Shown piece after piece: positions 7,875 to 16,718 of a stretch of DNA of 64,000 nt. The notes beneath the pieces were generated by a model that was not told the origin of the DNA, did not search any database, and saw only the letters and a list, made by a program, of their open reading frames with translations. Position 1 is the first letter of the stretch. Each line of letters starts with the position of its first letter. Both the position numbers and the translations under genes were made by a program. The stretch covers positions 16,117-80,116 of the forward strand of contig CALBCY010000094.1 of the NCBI GenBank assembly GCA_937927195.1, read 5' to 3'. The stretch is from an uncultured Chitinophagales bacterium (GTDB taxonomy: Bacteria > Bacteroidota > Bacteroidia > Chitinophagales > UBA2359).

Positions 7875-9176
7875 TTAAAGTAAATCATTTTGCTGGGCAT
7901 ACTCAACTACAGCTGGATCAACGAAAATGTCTTGTGGTCGAATGGGCTTACTAAGTATAAGCCCTTCCAAGCTGACACACCTACTCAATGCCACATAGAC
8001 CTGTCCTGGAGCGAATGCCCCACTTCCTAAATCAATGTAAACCTGTTGGAAGGTCATACCTTGGCTTTTGTGAATGGTGATCGCCCAAGCCAGTTTTAGA
8101 GGATACTGTGTGAAGCTTCCAATGATTTCACTACTGATCTTTTTATTGCTTTCATCATAGTTGAATTTATGAGCATCCCATTTTTCTTTTTTGATTTTGT
8201 GTCGGCTTTTGCTTCCTGAGCTGTTGACTTCAATTTCAATTTCATCAAAACCAAGCTCGCTAATCGTCCCAATTGTTCCGTTGACCCAGCGACCTTCAGG
8301 ATCGTTTCTAACCATCATTACTTGCGCTCCAATTTTTAGTTGCAGCAACTGATCGCAAGGAAGGTTTTTTTCGTTGAATTGTTTTTCGAGTTTTCCTTCA
8401 TAAGAAAACGGACGATGCGGCAATTTATCAAGTTCTCTTTGGTTGATGCTGTGGCTGATTCTATTGGTACTGCACAGTTTTATGAACGGTATCTCATCAA
8501 AATCTTCCAGCTCCTTATTTGCCGTTTCATTGATGATTTCCAATCCTTCAAAGTCAATGCTTTTGTCTCGAATCTGGTTTAGCAGACTCAGAAATGCCAA
8601 ATCAGTCTGCCTAAAGACCTTGGTCAGTTCCAAGTGAATCAAATCGACATCGACTAGGGATTGGGCAGAAAAGAAATAGGGCGTTTCGTAGCCTTGTACT
8701 CTCAATAATTCAACATGATCTCTTCGAACGACTGGAGGAAGTTGAAAAAGATCACCAATGTAGACCATTTGAATGCCTCCGAATGGAGCAAGGTCGTCTG
8801 GGCCATTTTTGCGCAGAAACAAATCTATCGAATCCAACAAATCTGCTCGGACCATCGAAATTTCATCAATGATTATGGTATCGAGTTTCTGATAAATCTT
8901 CCTGTTTTTTCGACGAAATATTTCGCTGGGATCAATGGGACGTGGAGGAAACTTGAAAAAGGAATGGATTGTTTGCCCACCAACATTAACCGCCGCCAAA
9001 CCTGTTGGTGCAAGGTAGACAGCATTCTTTTTTGTATGCTTTTTGAAATACCGGAGTAAAGTAGACTTTCCTGTTCCTGCTTTTCCGCTAATAAACAAAT
9101 GATCTTTAGATTCATTCATTAGTTTATAGGCCAGCTCAAAGTCCGGCGTCAATTCAATCTGATTTTTTTCTTCCAA
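7875..9176 (-). CDS. PIF1-like ATP-dependent DNA helicase (superfamily 1B)
   Basis: A 433-residue SF1 helicase of the short bacterial PIF1/RecD2 type. Walker A is GKAGTGKST (residues 31-39), Walker B IIIDEISM (Asp104-Glu105), motif III is GDLFQLPPV, and the C-terminal motifs are WAITIHKSQGMTF and YVALSRC. An SH3-like insert (GAQVMMVRNDPEGRWVNGT) is typical of the family. Such enzymes unwind 5'-tailed DNA and G-quadruplexes or resolve stalled forks. No extra N- or C-terminal domain is present. The only plausible start is TTG at 9176: no in-frame ATG lies upstream before a stop, and the next ATG (residue 20) would cut close to the ATP-binding fold. It stands alone between long spacers. Confidence 0.92.
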   Translation of the reverse strand: MEEKNQIELTPDFELAYKLMNESKDHLFISGKAGTGKSTLLRYFKKHTKKNAVYLAPTGLAAVNVGGQTIHSFFKFPPRPIDPSEIFRRKNRKIYQKLDTIIIDEISMVRADLLDSIDLFLRKNGPDDLAPFGGIQMVYIGDLFQLPPVVRRDHVELLRVQGYETPYFFSAQSLVDVDLIHLELTKVFRQTDLAFLSLLNQIRDKSIDFEGLEIINETANKELEDFDEIPFIKLCSTNRISHSINQRELDKLPHRPFSYEGKLEKQFNEKNLPCDQLLQLKIGAQVMMVRNDPEGRWVNGTIGTISELGFDEIEIEVNSSGSKSRHKIKKEKWDAHKFNYDESNKKISSEIIGSFTQYPLKLAWAITIHKSQGMTFQQVYIDLGSGAFAPGQVYVALSRCVSLEGLILSKPIRPQDIFVDPAVVEYAQQNDLL

Positions 9177-9457
9177 AGTAAAATAAATATTAGATGCTAA
9201 ATTTTAGATAGTAGACTCGAATGGCAAAAAAATCTAAAATATAACGTCTGGTGGACGCTTCGATAAAATGTAATTGGTATAATGTCAAGTTTTCAAATAC
9301 TAGATATTAGAACAACTGTGTAATGTAAGCATTATTTTTAGATAGATTCCATTCTGAAAATCATTCTGAAAATCATTGTCTAATTTCCAAGCTTTCATTG
9401 CAATGCCTTAAGCCTTGGTGCTTTTAAGCCAATGGAGCCGAAACAAAGGTTAAAATA
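9177..9457. other. Upstream region of helicase gene, nothing further recognised
   Basis: AT-rich, with a duplicated GAAAATCATT near 9355-9375. No open frame or strong promoter consensus was found. Confidence 0.4.
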
Positions 9458-9494
9458 CAAAGCTACTTTTGGTGTTTTACCGAAAGTAGCTTTG
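9458..9494 (-). terminator. Hairpin terminator downstream of ilvE
   Basis: CAAAGCTACTTTTGGT (9458-9473) pairs with ACCGAAAGTAGCTTTG (9479-9494), a 16-bp stem (one G-T pair) with a 5-base loop. On the minus strand it is followed by TATTTTAA. It lies 76 bases beyond the ilvE stop. Confidence 0.7.
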
Positions 9495-9499
9495 TTTGA

Positions 9500-9562
9500 G
9501 TGCTTTAATTTGTTGTTATCAACAAATTGGTCTGTGCTTTAATTTGATGTCATCATCAAATT
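9500..9562. repeat. Two tandem small hairpins with compensatory differences
   Basis: GTGCTTTAATTTG begins both copies (9500 and 9534, period 34). Copy 1 folds as AATTTGTTG/CAACAAATT around TTAT, copy 2 as AATTTGATG/CATCAAATT around TCAT. The differing stem bases change together, so pairing is preserved. They lie directly downstream of ilvE on the minus strand. Confidence 0.75.
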
Positions 9563-9569
9563 TATTTTT

Positions 9570-10634
9570 CTATACTTTCACCAACCAATTGAATTTATCT
9601 TCAGCCAAACCTCTTTTTATGTCGACCAATTGTTTTTTGAATTTTGCTGAAATTGTTCTTTTCTCAACTGGTGGAAGTTGAACCGTTTTTTCATCATTGC
9701 CAATAGATGCAATTGGAATGATAACTGCGGCTGTTCCGCAACCAAAACAATCGTTTAAGATTCCTTTTTCGTGAGCTTCAAATATCTCATCTGTTGTAAT
9801 TGGACGTTCTTCAACTTTCAGCCCTTCGGCCTTCATCATTTCGATCAATGTTTGGCGAGTGGTGCCTGGTAAAATACAATCGTTTAATTCAGGCGTGACG
9901 ATGGTTTCTCCAAAGACAAAGAAAACATTCATTGTTCCGATTTCCTGAACGTATTTATGCTCAACAGAATCGGTCCATAATATCTGATCAAATCCTTTTG
10001 GTCCAGCTATTTGAGCAGGTCTCAAAGAGGCTGCATAGTTTCCTGCAGCTTTTGCAAAACCAGTTCCTCCAGCAGCAGCCCTTGAGTATTTTGTTTCTAT
10101 ATAAACATTAACAGGTTTGCTGTAATAAGGTCCAGACGGGCAAGTGAATATTATGAACTTATAAGTTTGAGAAGGCTTTACTCCAATAAACTCATCGCTG
10201 GCAATCATAAAAGGTCTTAAGTACAGAGAGTAACCTTCTTTCGTAGGAACCCAGTCTTTATCAATTGCGATCAACTCTCTCAGTTTGTCTAAAAACACCT
10301 GTTCAGGGATTTCAGGCATAGCCATTCTGACTGCAGATTTGTTTAGCCTCTGAATGTTCAATTCTGGTCTAAACAAATAGATTTCTCCATCTTGTCCTTT
10401 TTCAGCTTTCATGCCTTCAAAGATGGCCTGGCCATAATGAAGAACCATTGATGCAGGACTCATTCTCAATTTTTCAAAAGGTCGGATTGTTCCTTGATCC
10501 CAAGCTCCGTCTTTGTACTCCATGATCAACATGTGATCGGAGAAAACTCTTCCAAAAGGAATATTATCAAAATCTACTTCAGAAATTCTAGATTTGTCAG
10601 TTTTGATAACTTTAGTGTTTGTTGTAAGGACCAT
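9570..10634 (-). CDS. ilvE: Branched-chain amino acid aminotransferase
   Basis: PLP-dependent fold-type IV enzyme that interconverts leucine, isoleucine and valine with their 2-oxo acids, using glutamate/2-oxoglutarate. The 354-residue length and the motifs LHYGQAIFEGMKA, RMSPAS and GFAKAAGNYAAS match the long (eukaryote/Bacteroidota-type) BCAT clade; Lys195 in that last motif is the expected PLP lysine. EIGTMNVFFVFG and LPGTTRQTLIEM are further family blocks. The open frame runs 15 codons further upstream to a non-ATG start, but the ATG at 10634 (MVLTTNTKV) fits the family. It is single-gene, followed by hairpins at 9541-9562, 9500-9528 and 9458-9494. A second, shorter class IV aminotransferase lies at 26690. 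Confidence 0.94.
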   Translation of the reverse strand: MVLTTNTKVIKTDKSRISEVDFDNIPFGRVFSDHMLIMEYKDGAWDQGTIRPFEKLRMSPASMVLHYGQAIFEGMKAEKGQDGEIYLFRPELNIQRLNKSAVRMAMPEIPEQVFLDKLRELIAIDKDWVPTKEGYSLYLRPFMIASDEFIGVKPSQTYKFIIFTCPSGPYYSKPVNVYIETKYSRAAAGGTGFAKAAGNYAASLRPAQIAGPKGFDQILWTDSVEHKYVQEIGTMNVFFVFGETIVTPELNDCILPGTTRQTLIEMMKAEGLKVEERPITTDEIFEAHEKGILNDCFGCGTAAVIIPIASIGNDEKTVQLPPVEKRTISAKFKKQLVDIKRGLAEDKFNWLVKV

Positions 10635-11130
10635 AATTGAATTTTTTCTTTTAAAAAATACTAGCCAAAATAGACTCAAAAAATACGAATATGGCTAGGA
10701 AATACGAAGGTAAAGCGTTACAGTTTTCATTTGTGTAGCATAGCCGCTATTTAACTGATTTTTACATTTTTTGAAGAGGAAGTTTTACCTGAAAATCTTT
10801 ACCATTTTGATAATTAGGCAGTGACGATGGATACAATAATATAAGCAAAATATAAAATCAAAACAATACGTCGACCACGTCAATTATGGTGCAAAGATAA
10901 CAAAATTGAAAATATTTATCTTTTTGATGGAAAGAAATGTTGCAATATTTAATCAATCAATACTTTACACATTTTAATAAATGCAAACTTCTAGTCTTTG
11001 CGTGAAATGTTAAATTCGGATTGGTGAAAATTAAACCTCTAATTGCCAGTTTTACAAATCAAACAAATTTGCTCAAAAAGAATGAAATTTGACTGGATTT
11101 TGATTGCCGTTTCGCTTATCTTTATAATAG
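10635..11130. other. Divergent promoter region, no gene recognised
   Basis: This 496-base AT-rich spacer separates divergent ilvE and the gene at 11131. TATCTTTA at 11117-11124 resembles the -7 element (7 of 8) immediately before the 11131 start, which would give almost no 5' leader. No repeats or RNA gene recognised. Confidence 0.4.
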
Positions 11131-11589
11131 ATGATTGAAAAAGACGATATAGGTTTAGCCCTATTTTTAAAGGATGAAAAAATTTATGATCTTTCTGAGA
11201 AAGAAGGGATGGTAGAAAGCTTCCAATCCTTCGAAGGTGATTTGATCATTTTGACTGCCAGTTTGGGTGATCAAGAAAGAGAGATGATGGGTAAAACGCT
11301 CAAATCTATCAAAAAAGAAAATGCCGATTATATTTTGATTGAAATGGAAGCCAACGAGAAAGTTCGTTTGGGCCAGTTTCTTCACAAGGATAAAAAACAA
11401 ACCATTCTAATCTTCGGCCTTGCGCCATCTAAGTTATTTATGAACATCGAAGCCCAATTGAACATTCCTACTGAATTTTATGGTCAACAATTCTTATGGA
11501 CCTTGTCTTTGGCGGACATCAGCAAAGCGGAATACAAGCAATACAAAATGGCTTGGTGGATGGCTATGAAACAAATGTTTGGTGTTTGA
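11131..11589 (+). CDS. Conserved-looking hypothetical protein, 152 aa
   Basis: I do not recognise this family. The protein is small, soluble and mixed alpha/beta, with no signal peptide or membrane segment. It has an Asp/Glu/Lys-rich N-terminal half (LALFLKDEKIYDLSEKEG, GDLIILTASLGDQ), then a strand ADYILIEME, a hydrophobic strand QTILIFGLAPS, and a C-terminal helix rich in aromatics ending AWWMAMKQMFGV. There are no cysteines and no evident catalytic motif. Coding is supported by regular hydrophobic patterning and by the clean ATG after a -7-like element. It has no operon partner: the next gene is convergent 158 bases downstream. Confidence 0.65.
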   Translation: MIEKDDIGLALFLKDEKIYDLSEKEGMVESFQSFEGDLIILTASLGDQEREMMGKTLKSIKKENADYILIEMEANEKVRLGQFLHKDKKQTILIFGLAPSKLFMNIEAQLNIPTEFYGQQFLWTLSLADISKAEYKQYKMAWWMAMKQMFGV

Positions 11590-11720
11590 TTTTTTTCTTT
11601 TTGTGAGTTTTGTTTAAATGTTCGCTGCAATTCAGAATACTAGAATTCATGATGCCTAATTCTATTAAGCTTAGAATCTCACTCATTTGTGAAGGACATT
11701 TCATGACCTCCTGAAGAATT

Positions 11721-11764
11721 TATTCTCAATCTATTCTCAATCTATTCTCAATTTATTCTTACTT
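11721..11764. repeat. 11-base tandem repeat overlapping a stop codon
   Basis: TATTCTCAATC occurs at 11721-11731 and 11732-11742, TATTCTCAATT at 11743-11753, and a degenerate TATTCTTACTT at 11754-11764. The TGA stop of the DUF4249 gene lies inside the third unit, so repeat slippage could change the C-terminus. Confidence 0.85.
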
Positions 11765-12983
11765 GCTCAGACCAAGTGGAAAGGTTTCCGGGTTCAATTG
11801 ACAAGGAAAGCTCAACCTGGTAAGTTCCCGAACTTGTATAAGTATGTTCTGGCTTAGCTTCCGTGGAGGTATTCCCATCTCCAAAATCCCAATTGTAATT
11901 TAATTTTGAACCCCCATCAGTAGAAAATTTTACCGTGCAGGGTGCTGAACAACCTTCATTCTCAATATCAATATTATTCGGTACGAGATACTCCGATTTA
12001 GGCAAATCTGTTTCAAATTTCACTTCAGTATAAGCGGCAAAAATACCCAGACCAGCATTTACATTTGAATAGATTTGTTCTGGTTCAGCAAAAATGTTTC
12101 CTTGGCCCAAACGATACAATTCAAGTGATTTGTAATACTCATACATTTCCTTGCTAACAGATTTAATGGATAAATGAGCTTTGAATTCCGACATTATATC
12201 ACCAGAAACTTCTTCTTCAAAAAACGCATTGTAAATAGGATCAAACCTAATTCCAAAACGAGTTTGGTAAGTCTGCCCATTAAAGTTTGCATCAGTAAGG
12301 TAAATGCTTCTAAGCGGATAAGTGACTATGTCAAATCCAGCAGAAATGGATTTGTTTTCTGCATTGACATCATTGGTGTAATGGGCAAATAGCGGTTCGA
12401 TGTAGCCATTTATTTCTTCTTCAATTCCAAAGAAATATTCCTCATCAAAATGATCATCTAGGACTTCAATTTTACCTTCCAAAATATAATAGTTTTCCTG
12501 ATTGGGATCGTCCTCTATTTCTATGTCAAAAGCCCAGGTCGCTGTTTGATCGATTAGGGCTTCTTCTTTCCCAATATAATTGCAAACTATTTGCTTGGGG
12601 ACATTCGATGATCCACTTGCCTTTGCTGGATCGAAACTTGCATGACTTACTTCTATTTGATACAGGCTGTTTTCAGTAATTTGAACTTGGGAATTTTGAT
12701 AAAATCCATTTCCTGTATGTTCCAAGTTAGCCATTGTATGACCATTTGCATCAATTAGACTTACTGTTGCGTCTAAAACGTCCTTCCGATCACAATCGAG
12801 TTCTTGTATGTGACAAGATTCACTGATTTGAACTCGTAAATTTGAATTTGGCGAAAATAGACCATTGATCACCATTTGAGGCTTTTTCTCAGCGTCTGGG
12901 AATGGCAATTCTTTTGTGCATGAAATTGCAGAAATGATCAAAACAAGAGTTAAATAGTATACAGTTAAATTTATGTTTTTCAT
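11748..12983 (-). CDS. DUF4249-family lipoprotein with C-terminal PKD domain
   Basis: Last gene of the sigma/FecR/TonB-receptor operon. The 411-residue protein starts MKNINLTVYYL and has a lipoprotein signal peptide ending ISAISC (Cys22). The main part, about 25-330, has the DUF4249 pattern (PQMVINGLFSPNSNLRVQISES, later ATVSLIDANG and NSLYQIEVSH), a family found next to TonB-dependent receptors in Bacteroidota, where it probably acts as the surface-exposed partner in substrate capture. Residues about 335-411 form a PKD domain (YNWDFGDGNTSTE, HTYTSSGTYQVELS), an addition that I do not regard as standard for this family. The ATG at 12983 lies 4 bases after the receptor stop, indicating tight coupling. 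The substrate is unknown. Confidence 0.85.
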   Translation of the reverse strand: MKNINLTVYYLTLVLIISAISCTKELPFPDAEKKPQMVINGLFSPNSNLRVQISESCHIQELDCDRKDVLDATVSLIDANGHTMANLEHTGNGFYQNSQVQITENSLYQIEVSHASFDPAKASGSSNVPKQIVCNYIGKEEALIDQTATWAFDIEIEDDPNQENYYILEGKIEVLDDHFDEEYFFGIEEEINGYIEPLFAHYTNDVNAENKSISAGFDIVTYPLRSIYLTDANFNGQTYQTRFGIRFDPIYNAFFEEEVSGDIMSEFKAHLSIKSVSKEMYEYYKSLELYRLGQGNIFAEPEQIYSNVNAGLGIFAAYTEVKFETDLPKSEYLVPNNIDIENEGCSAPCTVKFSTDGGSKLNYNWDFGDGNTSTEAKPEHTYTSSGTYQVELSLSIEPGNLSTWSEQVRIN

Positions 12984-12987
12984 TTTA

Positions 12988-15684
12988 TTAAAATTTAAAC
13001 GAATAAGCAATAAATGGAATGACTGGCAAAAGGCTGGTCTGTTTTAAATACAACTGATCGGAGGTTCTCCTCTTTTCAAGGGAAATGAGGAATGGGTTTT
13101 GTCGACTGTAGGCATTGTAAAGCCCAAAACTCCATGTTCTTTTGCCTCTATTTTTCTCTTTGTGAAGATTGACAGAAAGATCCAATCGATGATAGGCTGG
13201 AGCCCTTTGATTGTTCCTGTTTTCAATGTGGTTGACTGGTTCAAGTGTCGTATAAATACTTTGATCTGGTGATACTTGTTCGCCAGCTGTAAGGGCATAA
13301 TAATTGTTTGTTCCAAGAGTATATGTATTGCCCGTTCCATAAACCCAAATCAATCCAAAATCTACTCGCTCACTTTTTTTATGGGTAATGGCTATACTTA
13401 GATCATGACGACGATCATATTTGTAAGGGAAGGTGTTGCCTTGGTCTAAATCTGGAAAGTTTCTATCTGACTTAGACAAAGTATAACCAATCCAGCCCGT
13501 TATTTTGCCCTTGGTTTTTTCCAACAACAACTCTAATCCATAACTTTTTCCTGTTCCAACTAATATTTTATCCTGCCAGTTTTGACTGCTGCTGAATATG
13601 TCAAATCCCGATTTGTATTCCAGTAAATTTTCCATGGTTTTGTAATAAATTTCACCAGTAACTTCATATCCTTTGTTCAGGCTTTGAGTATAAGCCAATG
13701 CATATTGGATAGAATGTTCTGGTTTAACTCTATCTGTACTGGTAACCCAAAGATCGGTTGGGAAACCTAGTCCAGGACTGGCCAGCAGATGAAGAAACTG
13801 TGTCATTTTTGAATAGGACATTTTTATTGAGGATCGCTCGCTCAAAAGGAAACTCAAGGCAGCACGTGGTTGAAGTGAAAAATATTCTGAGCTTTCAACC
13901 AAATAGCCAGCTAGGTGTAAACCAGCATTAATTTTAAGCCTACTGCCCAAGGAAAAGTCATCTTCAACATAAGCTGTTAACTCATTGGATTTGATTTGGG
14001 GATCACCAATGCTCTTTTCAACAGGGGCTTGGCTACCTGTTTGAAACTTTTCAGAATTGACACTTGGATTGAACTGATGGTGAACCAATCCTAGACCCGC
14101 TCTAAAATAATGCTTGGGATTGGGCAAATAATTAAAGTCTAATTTTGCTCCTATATCATTAATGTCGGAACGTGAATTAAATGTTCTTTTGTAGATAGGA
14201 TTGTCTGCAGATCCATTTGTCTCTTCATCATTAAAATTAAATTTGTAATTGCTGTTGTAAACCGTTGTATTGGTAAACAGCTTGGGAGTAATTTGGTAAT
14301 TCCATCTCAAGGATGAAATTCTGTTTCCCCATTTCAATTTACCATCGAATTTAAAATTAAAAGTGGGATCTTCTTCATTAAATTCCAACTTGTCATTCCC
14401 CAGATAGCTGCTGAAAAACAATCTGCTTTTATCAGAGAATTTATGATTTACTTTAGCATTGAGGTCATAGAAATGATATTTGGTTACAATTGTTCTGCCA
14501 CCATCATGTTTGATGCTTTTTTGAATGGGCGTTGTAATAACATCCAGCCAGGTTCTTCTTCCTGAAATATGAAAGGAGGTTTTATTTTTTACTATGGGTC
14601 CTTCCAAATTAAACTTGCCTGAAACAAGACCTAAAGAGATGTTGCCATGAAAGTTTTCCATGTCTCCTTCTTTCATTCTAATATCTAAAATGGATGACAA
14701 TCTACCGCCATGACGAGCTGGGAATCCTCCTTTAATGACCTCAGCACTTTTGATGGCATCTCCGTTCAGTGTACTTAGGAAACCGAATAAGTGATTGACA
14801 TTGTAAATCGGTACGCCATCCAATAAAATTAAGTTTTGGTCCGGACCACCACCACGAACATACAATCCTGTACTGCCTTCAGATCCAGACTGAATCCCTG
14901 GCATTAATTGCACCAATTTCAAAACATCTCTTTCTCCCATCAAAACTGGCATGGATTCCAGCTTTTCCATGGACAGTTTGTTACTGCTCATTTTACTTTC
15001 CGCATGCCTTACTTTATTTGTTTCATCTGTTACAACAATTTCATCCAACTGATTCCCAACATAAAGCGCGGCAGTGAATTCCAGGTTTTTCTTCAATAAA
15101 AATTGTTCTATAAGGGTTTGATAGCCGATATAGGAAAAGCTTATTTCATAATCATCTTCTGGTAAGGTTAAACTGTAAAATCCGTATTCGTTTGTGCTGA
15201 CACCCAATTTTAATTTGGGAACAAAAACATTCGCTCCTATAAGGGCCTCTTTGCTTTCCGCATCCAAAACATAGCCGCTCAAGGTGTAATTTTTCACCTT
15301 GATTGGTGGGGCAGTCTGAGCTGTTTTTTTCGAAGGAATAGTTGTTTCTTTTTGGACCACAGTATCTTCTTTTTCATATACAGCAATTGTATTCCCAATG
15401 ATTTTGTAAGTCAATTTTTTATTGGTCAATAAAGCTTCTAATACCTCACTCAATAATTCTTTGTCAAAGCTTATTGTCAGCTTGTCGTCATTCAGTTCTT
15501 TCTCATTATAGGCTGTTGGGATTCCTAATTCAGATTCAATTTTCTCCAGAGATTCCTTCAAGGAAAGGTTGGTGAAAGTGATGCTGATTTCCTTATCCAA
15601 TACGTCGTTCTGTGCTAAGCTCTCATTTGACAAAAACAGCAAGGATAAAAACATCAGGCAAATTGTTTTGTTAATGTAATTCAT
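12988..15684 (-). CDS. TonB-dependent outer-membrane receptor with STN signalling domain
   Basis: An 898-residue outer-membrane receptor. Order of parts: signal peptide 1-25; STN (secretin/TonB N-terminal) domain about 33-105, which in FecA-type systems contacts the anti-sigma regulator; carboxypeptidase-regulatory-like domain 132-215 (LSGYVLDAESKEALIGANV); plug about 235-340 (LVQLMPGIQSGSEG, LYVRGGGPDQNLILLDGVPIYN, RHGGRLSSILDIRM); then a 22-strand barrel ending in a terminal aromatic, AYSFKF. It overlaps the fecR-like gene by 14 bases and is followed at 4 bases by the DUF4249 lipoprotein. It probably imports a nutrient through the outer membrane and signals its presence to the sigma factor upstream. 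Which nutrient is not evident; no TonB or transporter gene is adjacent. Confidence 0.95.
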   Translation of the reverse strand: MNYINKTICLMFLSLLFLSNESLAQNDVLDKEISITFTNLSLKESLEKIESELGIPTAYNEKELNDDKLTISFDKELLSEVLEALLTNKKLTYKIIGNTIAVYEKEDTVVQKETTIPSKKTAQTAPPIKVKNYTLSGYVLDAESKEALIGANVFVPKLKLGVSTNEYGFYSLTLPEDDYEISFSYIGYQTLIEQFLLKKNLEFTAALYVGNQLDEIVVTDETNKVRHAESKMSSNKLSMEKLESMPVLMGERDVLKLVQLMPGIQSGSEGSTGLYVRGGGPDQNLILLDGVPIYNVNHLFGFLSTLNGDAIKSAEVIKGGFPARHGGRLSSILDIRMKEGDMENFHGNISLGLVSGKFNLEGPIVKNKTSFHISGRRTWLDVITTPIQKSIKHDGGRTIVTKYHFYDLNAKVNHKFSDKSRLFFSSYLGNDKLEFNEEDPTFNFKFDGKLKWGNRISSLRWNYQITPKLFTNTTVYNSNYKFNFNDEETNGSADNPIYKRTFNSRSDINDIGAKLDFNYLPNPKHYFRAGLGLVHHQFNPSVNSEKFQTGSQAPVEKSIGDPQIKSNELTAYVEDDFSLGSRLKINAGLHLAGYLVESSEYFSLQPRAALSFLLSERSSIKMSYSKMTQFLHLLASPGLGFPTDLWVTSTDRVKPEHSIQYALAYTQSLNKGYEVTGEIYYKTMENLLEYKSGFDIFSSSQNWQDKILVGTGKSYGLELLLEKTKGKITGWIGYTLSKSDRNFPDLDQGNTFPYKYDRRHDLSIAITHKKSERVDFGLIWVYGTGNTYTLGTNNYYALTAGEQVSPDQSIYTTLEPVNHIENRNNQRAPAYHRLDLSVNLHKEKNRGKRTWSFGLYNAYSRQNPFLISLEKRRTSDQLYLKQTSLLPVIPFIAYSFKF

Positions 15685-16639
15685 AATTCCCGTTTTTGGT
15701 TTCTAGTTTTAATTTGCAGCTTAGTTGAATAATTTCCAATACATCCTTTAATTCCAATTGATTGAAAGAAGAAGATAGCTGGCAATCAGCCTCTTGATTA
15801 GAAAGAATAATTTTATTGTTATAAAAACCATTCAGTTCTTTGACAACCTGATTAAGTGAAGCTTTTTCAAAATTGAATATCCCTGTTTTCCAGGCCAGGT
15901 AGTTTTGATCTTTGGTCGCGAATACTTCGAGTTGGTTCTTGTTTAGCAAAGCAGATTGATTGGGTGTCAATATAGCTGATTCGTCATTTTTCAATGATTT
16001 GATCTTGACCTTTCCTGTTGCAACTGAAATTTCGGTTTGATTGGTTTCCGTGTCAATATTAAAGGAGGTTCCCAAGACTTCCACCACTGAGTGAACAGTG
16101 TTTATTCTGAACGGGCGGTGGGCATCTTTGGCTATTTCGAAAAAGGCCTCGCCCTCTAAAGTAACCTGTCTTTCATCAGATTCGAACTGGCTAGGATAGT
16201 GCAGTTTTGCATTCTTGTTTAAATAAACAGTTGAGCCATCTTCCAAAGCAATTTTTTTCATTTCACCACCATCTGCTACAGCTAATTGATTGGAAGCATT
16301 GTATTGTTGGTAAAATCTAAGCCCAACGGTAGAGATCAATAAGAACATTGCGGCAATAGAAACGGCGACGGCTAGCTTCCTGTAAATCGATGGACGTGAA
16401 ATGCTTGGTTGTATTTTTGGAGCATCGTTTCCATGGATTTTTTGAGCCTTTTTGGTGATGTTTTCCCAAGCCTTGGATTGGTCAACATTTTTCATGCTGA
16501 TCCGATCTTCAGTCCAAAAAACTTTAAAGGCTTGGTATTCTTCTGGGTTTTCCAGCTTGAACTTTGCGATAAGTTTTTCCTCTTCAGGAAGCGTCTCGCC
16601 TGCGAAGTGTTTGGACAATAAATTTTCTATGTTTAACAT
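15671..16639 (-). CDS. FecR-family anti-sigma regulator
   Basis: A 322-residue inner-membrane protein linking the outer-membrane receptor to the ECF sigma factor. The cytoplasmic N-terminal part (1-85) is followed by one membrane span at about 89-107 (LAVAVSIAAMFLLISTVGL), the periplasmic FecR domain (KIALEDGSTVYLNKNAKLHYP, VTLEGEAFFEIAKDAHRPF, VEVLGTSFNI) and a C-terminal DUF4974-like domain (FNFEKASLNQVVKELNGFYN) that is expected to meet the receptor STN domain. The ATG at 16639 is preferred to a TTG two codons upstream. Its 3' end overlaps the receptor gene by 14 bases and the sigma gene lies 79 bases upstream, a classical operon order. Confidence 0.94.
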   Translation of the reverse strand: MLNIENLLSKHFAGETLPEEEKLIAKFKLENPEEYQAFKVFWTEDRISMKNVDQSKAWENITKKAQKIHGNDAPKIQPSISRPSIYRKLAVAVSIAAMFLLISTVGLRFYQQYNASNQLAVADGGEMKKIALEDGSTVYLNKNAKLHYPSQFESDERQVTLEGEAFFEIAKDAHRPFRINTVHSVVEVLGTSFNIDTETNQTEISVATGKVKIKSLKNDESAILTPNQSALLNKNQLEVFATKDQNYLAWKTGIFNFEKASLNQVVKELNGFYNNKIILSNQEADCQLSSSFNQLELKDVLEIIQLSCKLKLETKNGNYELH

Positions 16640-16718
16640 AAGCAATGGATTTCATTTATTCAATCGATCACTTATAACACGGGAGAATGTAAGCCTACCC
16701 CTATTTTATTTTTATTTA

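Noticed and set aside
7721..7954. 77-codon plus-strand open frame.
   Set aside because: Runs into the 3' end of the helicase gene on the other strand, low-complexity N-terminus, no domain or signal pattern.
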